A DNA stretch of 64,000 nucleotides from Sinanaerobacter chloroacetimidivorans (GCF_018128545.1 NZ_JAGSND010000004.1:206900-270899); one strand, 5' to 3'; positions 16,759-25,499 are shown, counted from the stretch's first letter. Translations and numbers: made by a program. The notes: a model not told the origin generated them from the letters alone.

Positions 16759-18141
16759 ATGGAACGAGGTACACTTGAAAGATATGATGTAGCCATTATA
16801 AACGGCAAGGTCGCTGATGTGGTAAGGGGAAATTTTATAAAAAAAAATATCGGAGTGACAAAGGATAAAATAACCGCCATTACTACGGCTGAAATCAGAG
16901 GTAAGATTACTATTGATGCTGCTGGTATGGTGGTTTCGCCCGGATTTATAGATTTTCATTCTCATGTGGATGGAAATAAATATTCCGCCACCTGCCTTGT
17001 GAAACAGGGAGGCACCACTACCCTAGGGGGCGAGAGAAACCTAAACAGCAAGGCCATTCGCCGCATAGAAGAGGAAGGCTTTATTGTAAATCAGGGATTC
17101 TCCATTTCTCAATCTTTTGTACTTCGGAATGCGGTAGGTATTTCCGATGCTGACAGGCCGGCCACTGATCAGGAAATTAAGGCCATGGCAGATTTGGCTA
17201 CAAGGTTTATGGAATATGGTGCTTTTGGTATCTGCTTTGGGCTGGAGCTGGTTCCGGGAACTTCTCTGAAAGAAATTCTTTCTCTTGCTGAAGTGGCAAA
17301 AAATTATGACAGGCCGTTGTTGATTCATTTACGAAAAGATGGAAGAGAAGGTCTTAAGTATTTTGATGAAATAATTAAAGTTACTGAAGAAACCGGCGTA
17401 AGTGTTCAGATCCTGCAATTAATGTATATGGTGGGGATAGGGGGAGCGATGCCTGCTGCGCTGGAAATCATTGAAGAAGCAAGAAGCAGGGGCCTTGATA
17501 TAACTGCCGACAGTGGTGTGTATGATGCCTTTTCCGCATGTATTGGAACCGGTATTTTTGAAGATGGCTGGGAGAAGGAATATAGCAATACTTCTGTAAA
17601 TGATTTGTTGATTGCTTCGGGGATACATATGGGGAAGTATTGCGATGCTGACTTGTTTAAGCTGTTGCGTGAGCAGTATCCGGAGACTTTAGTGACGGCC
17701 TTTGTGTGTGATGTAGAGGCCATTGGAATGGCTTTAAAAAAAGACTATGTCTATGTATCTACAAATGCAGCGGAAGGTCCTCATTATCCAGGGATAGGTG
17801 CTCCCGAGGTCTCTGGAACCTTCCCCCGATTGCTGGGGAGATATGTGAGAGAGGACCGGGAAATCTCCTTGATGGATGCGATTAGAAAGATCACGATTTT
17901 GCCTGCAAAAAGGTTTGGCTTGGAGGATAAAGGTTCTATTGAACTCAATAAAAATGCGGATCTGGTTATATTTGATATAAACAGGATTATAGACCGTGCT
18001 GATTTTATCGGTAGGGGAAGACCTGATGCAAGTCCGGAAGGGATTGAATACGTTATAGTGAATGGAAAAATTGTCGTCAACAAAAATGAATTGACAGAAA
18101 ATTGCTATAGTGGAAAGTTGATCAGAAGAAATGGTGTATAA
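16759..18141 (+). CDS. D-aminoacylase/dihydroorotase-like amidohydrolase
   Basis: 460 aa amidohydrolase with the composite beta-sandwich/TIM-barrel layout: an N-terminal strand set ending in GMVVSPGFIDFHSHVDG (HxH metal pair near residue 65), LLIHLRKDG near 190, DITADSGVYDA near 250, and the C-terminal NADLVIFD strand typical of D-aminoacylases. The family hydrolyses N-acyl-D-amino acids or cyclic amides. The cysteine metal ligand of characterised D-aminoacylases is not obvious here (the stretch reads GGTTTLGGERN), so metal binding and substrate may differ. It follows the sigma-54 activator by 11 nt, likely the same transcript, and precedes an amino acid permease cluster. Confidence 0.75.
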   Translation: MERGTLERYDVAIINGKVADVVRGNFIKKNIGVTKDKITAITTAEIRGKITIDAAGMVVSPGFIDFHSHVDGNKYSATCLVKQGGTTTLGGERNLNSKAIRRIEEEGFIVNQGFSISQSFVLRNAVGISDADRPATDQEIKAMADLATRFMEYGAFGICFGLELVPGTSLKEILSLAEVAKNYDRPLLIHLRKDGREGLKYFDEIIKVTEETGVSVQILQLMYMVGIGGAMPAALEIIEEARSRGLDITADSGVYDAFSACIGTGIFEDGWEKEYSNTSVNDLLIASGIHMGKYCDADLFKLLREQYPETLVTAFVCDVEAIGMALKKDYVYVSTNAAEGPHYPGIGAPEVSGTFPRLLGRYVREDREISLMDAIRKITILPAKRFGLEDKGSIELNKNADLVIFDINRIIDRADFIGRGRPDASPEGIEYVIVNGKIVVNKNELTENCYSGKLIRRNGV

Positions 18142-18163
18142 ATTTTATACACCATTTCTTCTG
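18123..18163. terminator. Perfect hairpin overlapping the amidohydrolase stop codon
   Basis: CAGAAGAAATGGTGTATA (18123-18140) is an exact reverse complement of 18146-18163, with a 5-nt loop. The last six codons and the stop form the 5' arm. No T-run follows, so it may be a stabiliser, a Rho-independent terminator of unusual type, or a binding site. Confidence 0.6.
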
Positions 18164-18194
18164 AACGGATAAATACTATTTGAAAAATAATGTA

Positions 18195-18243
18195 ATGTAT
18201 AAAAATAAAACACTTTTGAATGAAGTGTTTTATTTTTATACAT
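18195..18243. terminator. Perfect 21-bp inverted repeat, bidirectional terminator or activator site
   Basis: Arms 18195-18215 and 18223-18243 are exact complements (GTATAAAAATAAAACACTT and its reverse), loop 7 nt. The A-rich and T-rich flanks allow termination in both directions. It also lies 60-110 nt upstream of the sigma-54 promoter, where activators of this class usually bind. Confidence 0.6.
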
Positions 18244-18303
18244 TAATAAGCGACGAAGATTGTCAATAAAATAACTAACCCTTAAAAATCAGACCTTCCA
18301 ACG

Positions 18304-18320
18304 TTGGCACATAAGTTGCA
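18304..18320 (+). promoter_or_regulatory. Sigma-54 (-24/-12) promoter
   Basis: TTGGCAC-ATAAG-TTGCA matches the consensus TGGCAC-N5-TTGCW exactly, with the GG and GC dinucleotides in the required spacing. It lies about 90 nt before the alcohol dehydrogenase ATG. A sigma-54 activator gene lies 1.6 kb upstream. Confidence 0.85.
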
Positions 18321-18408
18321 TGTTAATGAAATTGTACAAATTACGTTAACGTAATCCCCAATGATATTACATGTAATAGTTTGATTTTATTGAGGAGCGT
18401 GAAATCTC

Positions 18409-19569
18409 ATGACATTATTAAAATACTCATTTTCTCTGCCTACTAGAGTAGAATTCGGTGAAGGAGTTATAAAACAAGCTGGAAAAGAAGCAAAGTCGCT
18501 TGGAGCTACGAAAATAATGCTGATAGCAGACAAAGGTGTCATATCCGCAGGATTGACACAAGCTGTAGAGGAAAGCTTGCGAGAAGAAAATCTATCCTAT
18601 ATTACTTACGATAAAATCGTCCCAAATCCAAGAGATATTCATTGTATCGAAGGCTATGAACTAGCCAAAAAAGAAGGGATTGATTTTTTGGTGGCTGTTG
18701 GCGGTGGAAGCTCGATGGATACAGCTAAAGCCATAGGGACATTATTGACTCATGGTAAAACCATTCGGGACTGGTGTGGCTTTCAACTTCTGGAAAGAGA
18801 GATCACACCGCTTATTGCAATTCCTACAACTGCGGGGACTGGAAGTGAAGTGACTCCTTTTGCTGTGATTACGGATACCAATACGCATGTTAAGCTTAAT
18901 ATTTTCGATCCAAAAGCAGCAGCAAAAGTTGCATTAGTGGATCCTGGAGTTTTAATGAAACTGCCCTCAGGAATTATGGCATCTACCGGTATTGATGCTA
19001 TGACCCATGCTGTTGAGGCATATACATGCAATTTAGCAACCCCGCACACAGACGCTTATGCATTATACGCAATTGATTTAATTGTAAGAAATCTAAGGCA
19101 GGCAGTAAAAATGCCTACCATTGAATCCTGTACAGGAATGATGCTGGGAAGTACCATCGCGGGAATTGCTTTCGGTTATTCAGATGTAGCTGCAGTACAT
19201 TGTATGGCTGAGGCTTTAGGCGGCAGGTATGACACCCCTCACGGTGTGGCAAACGCTGTATTGCTTCCAACGGTAACGGAATATAATATTCCGGCAAATG
19301 TTCAAAAGCATGCAAACGTTGCAAAAGCATTAGGTGTGGATATGACAGATATCACCCTTGAAGAAGCTGCTTTGAGGGGCGTTGAAACTTTAAGAGAGCT
19401 TTGTAGGGATGTTGGTATAAAGAAAATGCGTGAAATCGACGGCATCGATCCGAAGGATTTTCCTGCCCTGGCAGAGGCTGCCGAAAAAAATGTCTCCACA
19501 CCGAGCAATCCCAGAAAAATAACAGCAAAAGAATATCTGGAGCTATTCCATAAGGCCTATGAGGTATAG
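18409..19569 (+). CDS. Iron-containing (group III) alcohol dehydrogenase
   Basis: 386 aa, the usual length. It has the N-terminal PTRVEFGEGVI, the NAD-binding GGGSSMDTAKAIG near residue 97, the IAIPTTAGTGSEVTPFAVI motif near 135, DAMTHAVEAY near 197 (metal-binding His), and the HCMAEALGGRYDTPHGVANA block near 264-283 with the remaining Fe/Zn-binding His residues. It would interconvert an aldehyde and an alcohol with NAD(P)H. With AOR enzymes nearby, it and AOR would share an aldehyde pool: AOR to the acid, ADH to the alcohol. RBS TGAGGAG. Transcription predicted from the sigma-54 promoter just upstream. Confidence 0.92.
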   Translation: MTLLKYSFSLPTRVEFGEGVIKQAGKEAKSLGATKIMLIADKGVISAGLTQAVEESLREENLSYITYDKIVPNPRDIHCIEGYELAKKEGIDFLVAVGGGSSMDTAKAIGTLLTHGKTIRDWCGFQLLEREITPLIAIPTTAGTGSEVTPFAVITDTNTHVKLNIFDPKAAAKVALVDPGVLMKLPSGIMASTGIDAMTHAVEAYTCNLATPHTDAYALYAIDLIVRNLRQAVKMPTIESCTGMMLGSTIAGIAFGYSDVAAVHCMAEALGGRYDTPHGVANAVLLPTVTEYNIPANVQKHANVAKALGVDMTDITLEEAALRGVETLRELCRDVGIKKMREIDGIDPKDFPALAEAAEKNVSTPSNPRKITAKEYLELFHKAYEV

Positions 19570-19608
19570 TATCGTTATTGTGATAATGATTTAAGAAAGG
19601 GAAAAAAT

Positions 19609-21054
19609 ATGAATGAAATGATAGAATCCAAGAAACTGAAGCGGATTTTAGGGTTTGCCCCTGCTTATGGAGCAGCCGTAGGACTAGTTGTATCTGGTAC
19701 CGCCATGTTTTCTGTTGGAAATGTTGGAGGAACAGCGGGATATGCTGCCTGGATTGCCGCTGCAATTGCATTGATTCCAATGATGGCGGCAGCCTTTGCC
19801 TATGGGGAGCTGACAGCTATGCTCCCCGGTGGCGGCATGATTTCAGACTATACCATGCCGGCACTGGGAAGATTCTGGGGAACTTTTGCGTTGTTAAGCG
19901 GATATGTATTGCTTATTGCCTGTGATGGTGGAACTCAACTGGTCATGGGAGGGCTTTCCATGGAATCTCTGCTTGGAATCCCACAACCGGTGGTAACCAT
20001 TGGATTGCTGATCATCATTTTGTTAATTAATATTTTTGGTGTTGAATTCTATGGTAAGACAGAAGCTGTCGTAACTGTGGCGATGATGATTACCTTTGCT
20101 ATCCTGGCTATCTTGGGCTATGCCGGTGTCGGAGAGTCCTATGGTGCAACTCCCATTAACGAGAATCTTTCCTTCCTCCCTGAAGGGGGCTGGGTTACTG
20201 TCTTCGGAACAGTCGGTGTGGCAATCTGGTTTTTTATTGGTTTTGAATTTGCCTGCCCAATGGCAGAGGAAAACAAAAAACCATATAAAAATATCCCCTA
20301 TGGCCTAATTTTAGGGTTGATTACTATCTATGCGATTGACATCATTTTTTCAGCTGCGTCTGTAAAATATACGCCTCTTGAGGTATTACAGACTTCGGCA
20401 ATTCCCCATGTGGCTGCCTCCGAGGCTATGCTGGGTTTTGCAGGAGGTATTGTCATGAGCTGCCTGACAATCGCAGCATCCTTCACTACTGCCAATGCGT
20501 ACTGCGCTGCACTTCCAAGAATGCTTTACGGTATGGCTAGAGAAAATCTGGTACCTCAGTGCTTTGCTAAAATTCACCCTAAATATCGAACGCCCATTTA
20601 CGGTCTAATATTTACGACCCTGCTTATTTTAATAACCGTAGTCTATATTACTATGAATGGAGCGGATGTAAATCTTGTACTTACCTTTATTATGACAGCT
20701 TGCATTACCTGGATGGTATCCTATGCCATCGCTATGATTGACGTCATGGTTCTCAGAAAAAAGTATCCTGATTTCCCAAGGCTATGGAAGGCCCCTATTG
20801 CTTTCGTGTCCCTTCCGATCGGAATCATAGGCGTTATTTATGCGATTTGGACGCTGCAGGATTATTGGGTCTATGCTTTGATTTGCATGGGAGTTGTTGC
20901 CTTGTATGCACTGATCTGGATGAAGGCCCATGGAATTAGCCTTACGGAAAAAATGCCTCTTGAGGATATTACAAGAGATATCAGAGAACGTTCCGAGTAT
21001 CTTGCTGTTTGGGATGAAGAGGTTGAAGAATGGCTGTCACGCAAAGCAAAATGA
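19609..21054 (+). CDS. APC-family amino acid permease
   Basis: 481 aa with about 12 hydrophobic helices. The first carries the GAAVGLVVSGTAMFSVGNVGG segment, equivalent to the substrate-binding unwound TM1 of APC transporters; the WFFIGFEFACPMAEENKKPYK block after TM6 is family-typical (E-x-K-x-P-x-K). Proton-coupled uptake or exchange of amino acids across the inner membrane is expected. It lies 39 nt after the alcohol dehydrogenase gene, so probably in the same sigma-54 operon, and would supply the amino acid whose degradation gives the aldehyde. A weak hairpin (21078-21110) follows the gene but has no T-run. Confidence 0.9.
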   Translation: MNEMIESKKLKRILGFAPAYGAAVGLVVSGTAMFSVGNVGGTAGYAAWIAAAIALIPMMAAAFAYGELTAMLPGGGMISDYTMPALGRFWGTFALLSGYVLLIACDGGTQLVMGGLSMESLLGIPQPVVTIGLLIIILLINIFGVEFYGKTEAVVTVAMMITFAILAILGYAGVGESYGATPINENLSFLPEGGWVTVFGTVGVAIWFFIGFEFACPMAEENKKPYKNIPYGLILGLITIYAIDIIFSAASVKYTPLEVLQTSAIPHVAASEAMLGFAGGIVMSCLTIAASFTTANAYCAALPRMLYGMARENLVPQCFAKIHPKYRTPIYGLIFTTLLILITVVYITMNGADVNLVLTFIMTACITWMVSYAIAMIDVMVLRKKYPDFPRLWKAPIAFVSLPIGIIGVIYAIWTLQDYWVYALICMGVVALYALIWMKAHGISLTEKMPLEDITRDIRERSEYLAVWDEEVEEWLSRKAK

Positions 21055-21136
21055 TCTGGCTGCGGCCATAATTTCCTGGGGGCAGATTTCTTCCTCGAAG
21101 GTCTGCTCCCATTAATATCAAGTACAGGAGGTCAGG

Positions 21137-21796
21137 ATGGACATATACTTAAAAAGAGATAAAAACTATAACTTGCCATGTTATCGAGAGAGGGAGAACC
21201 CGCAGCATATTATCAATAAAAAGGCTAACTTAAAGCTGAATTATGTAGCCTCAATATTCAGATGTGCTCTAGGGGGGCACATCCTTGAAATAAAAGACAG
21301 GTTTCTTAGTAAAAATCTTATTCTAGAAAAGCTGAGATATGTAAAAGAACTGAATTTAACCTATAAGATTGAGAATCGGTTTTTTGCTATGTCTTATGAT
21401 TTGATCTATGAAGCAACCTATCAAGCAGAAGATAAGCTTTTGGAAACACACTCATGCGCCTTTGCTGTTAAGCTTAAAGGTGCAGTGTCTGTTTCGGGAG
21501 CACAATTCATGGATCAAGGTTCGGAATGCACACCGGAAGATATAGAAGGGTATTTGAATAGATTAAACAATGCCTTGATACTTAATAGAATTAAAGCACT
21601 AGATCTAACAGATATTAGTGTGTCATACAAAGCAAGTACATCAACCTGGACGGTGAAATGCAGAAGTCTGATCGGTTCAACCACCTGGAATTTTATACCT
21701 CCGGTACTGCATCTGATAACTCCGAGAAAAGAGGAGTGTATCCAGTTGATTGAGTTTTATGAGCTGGTGTTGGATGCAGTTACACATAAACAATAA
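21137..21796 (+). CDS. Hypothetical protein, unknown family
   Basis: 219 aa, soluble, no signal peptide or transmembrane helix. The ATG is preceded by CAGGAGG. It is mixed alpha/beta with a basic N-terminus (YLKRDKNYNLPCYRERENP) and a C-terminal helix with several acidic residues. I see no nucleotide-binding, metal-binding or HTH motif and do not recognise the family. It lies about 80 nt beyond the amino acid permease and ahead of the AOR 3 riboswitch promoter, so it could be the last gene of the sigma-54 operon. A short gap and a strong RBS argue for a real gene. Confidence 0.65.
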   Translation: MDIYLKRDKNYNLPCYRERENPQHIINKKANLKLNYVASIFRCALGGHILEIKDRFLSKNLILEKLRYVKELNLTYKIENRFFAMSYDLIYEATYQAEDKLLETHSCAFAVKLKGAVSVSGAQFMDQGSECTPEDIEGYLNRLNNALILNRIKALDLTDISVSYKASTSTWTVKCRSLIGSTTWNFIPPVLHLITPRKEECIQLIEFYELVLDAVTHKQ

Positions 21797-21842
21797 TAGG
21801 AATGAAAAAGCAGTGGAACTCGTTGCCTATACTTAACCTTCA

Positions 21843-21871
21843 TTGACATAAACAGATAGAAAATGTATACT
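21843..21871 (+). promoter_or_regulatory. SigA promoter of the AOR 3 operon
   Basis: TTGACA at 21843-21848, 17-nt spacer, TATACT at 21866-21871; the compact riboswitch begins about 20 nt further on. Confidence 0.7.
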
Positions 21872-21889
21872 AAACACAATATAATAGGT

Positions 21890-21980
21890 GACTCCGATTT
21901 CAGACCGACAATCGTTGCCGGATGAAACGATAGGGTAAAAAAAGCAATTTTTTTGCCTGCCATTTGCGCAAAGGAGAGAC
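21890..21980 (+). promoter_or_regulatory. Moco/Tuco-family riboswitch, compact form (AOR 3)
   Basis: ACTCCGATT, a P2 hairpin closed by TTCA/TGAA with CCG/CGG, AACGATAGGGT, AAAGCAATTT, TTGCCTGCCA and GCAAAGGAGAG: the same blocks in the same order as the AOR 1 and AOR 2 leaders. P1 is formed by CTCC/GGAG. No GNRA-capped P3. Confidence 0.75.
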
Positions 21981-22017
21981 AACTGGCTTACTTAAGTTGT
22001 TTTTGTTTTGCTTTTTT
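21968..22017 (+). terminator. Riboswitch terminator of the AOR 3 leader
   Basis: The apical stem ACAACT/AAGTTGT is extended at the base by GCAAA (from aptamer P1) pairing with TTTGC, then TTTTTT. The same overlap of aptamer and terminator is seen in the other two AOR leaders. Confidence 0.7.
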
Positions 22018-22088
22018 ATTGTTTTCTTTAAGTTATCTATATATTTCAATAATGTGCATGCTTAAATAAAGAAGGGTGGAGATATCCA

Positions 22089-23972
22089 ATGATAAAAGAT
22101 GCACAAATTTTATTCGTTAATTTAACCGACAAAAGCTATAAGGCAGAAAGACTGCCGGCTGAAATCTACCGGAAGTATCCCGGAGGTTCTTCGCTGGGTA
22201 TGTACTTGATGCTGAAACACATGGACCCAGCGGTAGATCCGTTGTCACCGGACAATATGCTGATCTTTTCCGTATCCCCGCTGACAGGGATTCCGATCAG
22301 CGGACAAAGCCGAATGTGTGTGACCACGAAGAGCCCGCTGACAGGTACTGCGGGAGACTCCCAGGTTGGGGGCTTTATACCGGCACATGTAAAAGGGAAT
22401 GGATATGACGCCATCGTGTTTACCGGAAAAGCAGACACACCCGTGTATGTGTATATTGATAAGGATAACATCCAGATCAGGGATGCACAAAAAATGTGGG
22501 GAAAGGTTACCGGAGAAGCAGAGAAGCTGATCGAACAGGATCTGGGCGAATCAAAAATCGAATCCTCCATCATTGGACCTGCCGGTGAAAATCAAGTACT
22601 TTATGCAAACATCATGCATATGCGCAGCAGGGCAAACGGTAGGAATGGCGTAGGGGCCGTCATGGGTTCCAAAAACTTAAAAGCTCTTGTGGTAAAAAAA
22701 CAGCCTTCTTCCAAGGCGGAAGATCCCGTTGGAATGAAGACGCTTACTTCGAATGTGAAAGAGAGAATGGCTGCGAATGAAGTGATTCTGGATACCGCTT
22801 TGAACGGGTCGGCGGGAGTGGTGGATTTCCACGGCGCCGAAGGTTTTCTGCCCACGAACAATTGGGAAAGCGGCGTTCTGGATGATTACATAAAGACGGC
22901 TGGAACGACGATTACAAAAAACATATTAAAGGAAAGAGATACCTGCTTTGGTTGTGCCATAAGGTGCAAAGGAGTGGTTGAAGTCCCGGGCAAAGCCGAT
23001 CCTGAATATGGCGGGCCGGAATACGAAACCTGTGCAACCTTTGGCTCATACTGCGGAAATACGGATCTGGGAGATATCTGCCAAGCCAATCAGCTGTGCA
23101 ACATGTACGGACTGGACACCATCTCCTGTGGAGCCGTCATTGCTTTCGCAATGGATTGCTATGAAAAAGGTTTGCTGACAAAAGAACAGGCAGATGGATT
23201 GGAATTGAAATTCGGCAGAGGAGATGTTTTTGCTCCTCTGATTCGAAAAATCGCTTACAAAGAACCGGGGATCGGTGATCTTCTCGCACAAGGCAGTGCC
23301 AGAGCCGCCGCTCTGATCGGAAATGGCGCTGAGGATCTCGTGGTGACCTGTAAAGGACAGGAATGGCCTGCCCATATGGTTCAAATGAAACCCAACCTGG
23401 CTATCAATTATGCAGTTAATAATTTCGGTGCAGATCATCAATCCTCCGAACACGATCCTACCCTTATGGCGGCAGACGATTCCAATGACTGGCAATGGGC
23501 CAATATGCTTGAGTCTTTCGAAAAGAGTGATGCCTATGGGATTCTTGATGCAAACAAATCCAAGTTCGCCCTGGCAACTCAGAAATTCTATTCCATGCTG
23601 GATACTCTCTGTCTATGCCAGTTCGCATGGGGGCCTTCCTGGCAGCTTTACGGACCAGGGGATCTGCTGGATTTCTGTAAATATGGAATGGGATGGAACA
23701 CTTCCATAGCGGAGCTTCAGGAGATCGGAGAACGGCGTATTAATATGATGAGAATGTTTAACGTGAAGCTGGGCTATGGCCGAAAAGACGATACATTGCC
23801 GAAAAAAGCCTTTCTCCGCATCCCGTCCGGGCCTAACAAAGGCGTAGGCATTACGAAGGGGGATTTTGAAAAAGCTCTTGATGCTTACTATGAGTTTGCC
23901 GGATGGGATAAGGAAACCGGGATACCCAAAGCCGAAACCCTGCAGAGGCTCGGCCTTGAATGGCTGCAATAG
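22089..23972 (+). CDS. aor: Aldehyde:ferredoxin oxidoreductase-family tungsten enzyme (AOR 3)
   Basis: 627 aa, slightly longer than AOR 1 and 2. Blocks: [63 protein letters not shown] near 195, the cluster motif TCFGCAIRCKG near 283, and LCLCQF near 520. The pterin arginine segment reads NGRNGVGAV instead of GRGGLGAV, so it belongs to a different subfamily, perhaps WOR-like with another substrate. No ferredoxin gene accompanies it; only a MoaD-like gene follows. GGTGGAG precedes the ATG. Expression is predicted to follow the cofactor riboswitch. Confidence 0.9.
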   Translation: MIKDAQILFVNLTDKSYKAERLPAEIYRKYPGGSSLGMYLMLKHMDPAVDPLSPDNMLIFSVSPLTGIPISGQSRMCVTTKSPLTGTAGDSQVGGFIPAHVKGNGYDAIVFTGKADTPVYVYIDKDNIQIRDAQKMWGKVTGEAEKLIEQDLGESKIESSIIGPAGENQVLYANIMHMRSRANGRNGVGAVMGSKNLKALVVKKQPSSKAEDPVGMKTLTSNVKERMAANEVILDTALNGSAGVVDFHGAEGFLPTNNWESGVLDDYIKTAGTTITKNILKERDTCFGCAIRCKGVVEVPGKADPEYGGPEYETCATFGSYCGNTDLGDICQANQLCNMYGLDTISCGAVIAFAMDCYEKGLLTKEQADGLELKFGRGDVFAPLIRKIAYKEPGIGDLLAQGSARAAALIGNGAEDLVVTCKGQEWPAHMVQMKPNLAINYAVNNFGADHQSSEHDPTLMAADDSNDWQWANMLESFEKSDAYGILDANKSKFALATQKFYSMLDTLCLCQFAWGPSWQLYGPGDLLDFCKYGMGWNTSIAELQEIGERRINMMRMFNVKLGYGRKDDTLPKKAFLRIPSGPNKGVGITKGDFEKALDAYYEFAGWDKETGIPKAETLQRLGLEWLQ

Positions 23973-23990
23973 TCGAAAGGAGCTCCCGGC

Positions 23991-24218
23991 ATGAGTGAAA
24001 TATTGGGAAACCCTGGGAAAATAAAGGTTCTCATCAATAAAGAAGAAGTTATTGTTGAGGAAGGAACTGTCATAAAAAGTCTGCTTGCCGAACGTGGAGC
24101 AAAATCACGATCGGCCGTATGGGTAAACGGAAGACAGCTTTTGCTGGCTGAATATGATACCTATCAAATACAGGACGGCGACAATATCAAAATTTTACGA
24201 GTTGTAGCCGGAGGATAA
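23991..24218 (+). CDS. MoaD/ThiS-like sulfur carrier linked to AOR 3
   Basis: 75 aa with the compact MoaD/ThiS fold: KVLINKEEVIVEEGT, VWVNGRQL, QDGDNIKILRVVAGG. The terminal Gly-Gly is the site of thiocarboxylation. It follows AOR 3 by 18 nt with AAGGAGCTCCCGGC before the ATG. Third MoaD-like gene next to an AOR in this window; the three are clearly diverged from each other. Confidence 0.8.
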   Translation: MSEILGNPGKIKVLINKEEVIVEEGTVIKSLLAERGAKSRSAVWVNGRQLLLAEYDTYQIQDGDNIKILRVVAGG

Positions 24219-24227
24219 ATTAGTAAG

Positions 24228-24274
24228 AACACCTCTATCGTGATGCGCAGATCTGCACGTAGAGGTGTTTTTTC
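24228..24274 (+). terminator. Terminator of the AOR 3 operon
   Basis: AACACCTCTA and TAGAGGTGTT flank an inner stem (CGTG/CACG, GCAGATCTGC), followed by six Ts and TTTC. Confidence 0.85.
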
Positions 24275-24409
24275 TTTGGCATGAACTTGGTTTTTGAATA
24301 CATAAACGGGCTCTAACAAGGTAAAACTTTCAGAGGAGGCATGATATTCAGCTGCTGCTGATCCTGTCGAATCCGCCGATGAAGCGGCACATGTTGCTGA
24401 CAATAAACC

Positions 24410-24465
24410 TTGACACAGCAAAAAATAAAAAATATAATACTATCAAATAGTTTGATAATCAAAGT
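24410..24465 (+). promoter_or_regulatory. fab operon promoter with FabT-like operator
   Basis: TTGACA (24410-24415), a 17-nt spacer and TATAAT (24433-24438) form a perfect consensus promoter. Immediately downstream AGTTTGATAATCAAAGT (24449-24465) fits the FabT box AGTTTGA-N-TNTCAAA-N-T. It overlaps a second palindrome TATCAAA-TAG-TTTGATA (24441-24457). A FabT-like MarR domain is encoded by the last gene of the operon, so feedback repression at this site is likely. The 130 nt between the AOR 3 terminator and this promoter shows nothing else. Confidence 0.8.
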
Positions 24466-24495
24466 AATAATATAAAGATAATAAGGAGGAATACT

Positions 24496-25485
24496 TTGGG
24501 GGTTGGAATCATTGGAACCGGTAAAGCATTACCGAATTTAAAAGTAGAAAATCAAAAGCTCACAGAGCTGGTAGATACAGATAATCAATGGATTATAGAC
24601 AGAACCGGAATCGAAGCAAGGCATATTGCCACAAAGGAAACCGGTGTGGATTTAGCCGTTGCCGCATCAGAACAGGCATTGGGTGATTTGGACCGGTCAT
24701 CTATCGGGCTGGTGGTTGTTGCCACGGTTACACCGGATATGCTGGTACCATCTATGGGTGCTCTGGTGAAAAAGGAACTGGGGCTGGAAAACGCTGTTGC
24801 TTTCGATATCAATACTGCATGCAGCGGTTTTATATATGGACTATGGGTTGCAGAATCCCTGATGAAAAATGGAGCAGTTCCCGGCGGAAACAGCGGAAAT
24901 CAGATTAATCGCGCATTGGTAATTGGCGTTGAAAGGTTGAGCCGAATCGTAAACTGGAATGACAGAGGTACCTGCATTTTATTCGGAGACGGCGCCGGAA
25001 GCGCGGTACTGGAATTATCCGAGAGCAAACCAGGAATCCTGGGCAGCTACGTAAAAAATTATGACGATGTTACGAACTCGTTAACTTGCGGAATTGAATA
25101 TATCAAAACACCGTTCACGGAAGAAGGGCCTCAGGATAATTTCCTGAAAATGAATGGAACCCAGGTCTACCGCTTTGCGGTTAACGCAGTGGGCGAAGTG
25201 ATGGATAAAGTGCTGGAGATAACCGGAGTCAGCCCCGATGAGGTAAAATATTATGTTCCTCATCAGGCAAATATGAGAATTATTAATTCTATCGTACAGA
25301 GATTTAAGCAGCCTATTGAAAAATTTCAAGTCAATATTTACAGTACAGGCAACGTATCTGCTGCAAGTATCCCCATGGCATTATCTGACTTGATGGCCAC
25401 TGGAAAGGTCAAGCCGGGAGATAAAATCATGATGGTGGGATTCGGCGGCGGACTTAGTGCCGGAGCTATACTTTTTGAAGCTTAG
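24496..25485 (+). CDS. fabH: Beta-ketoacyl-ACP synthase III
   Basis: 329 aa. FabH condenses an acyl-CoA starter with malonyl-ACP to begin fatty acid synthesis. Visible: the catalytic cysteine in [13 protein letters not shown] (near residue 111), His in [10 protein letters not shown] (near 257), and Asn in [12 protein letters not shown] (near 287). The start is a TTG at 24496 with AAGGAGG 6 nt upstream; no better ATG exists. First gene of a tightly packed fab operon, directly after the FabT-like operator. Confidence 0.94.
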   Translation: MGVGIIGTGKALPNLKVENQKLTELVDTDNQWIIDRTGIEARHIATKETGVDLAVAASEQALGDLDRSSIGLVVVATVTPDMLVPSMGALVKKELGLENAVAFDINTACSGFIYGLWVAESLMKNGAVPGGNSGNQINRALVIGVERLSRIVNWNDRGTCILFGDGAGSAVLELSESKPGILGSYVKNYDDVTNSLTCGIEYIKTPFTEEGPQDNFLKMNGTQVYRFAVNAVGEVMDKVLEITGVSPDEVKYYVPHQANMRIINSIVQRFKQPIEKFQVNIYSTGNVSAASIPMALSDLMATGKVKPGDKIMMVGFGGGLSAGAILFEA

Positions 25486-25499
25486 AGGAGATTATAAAA

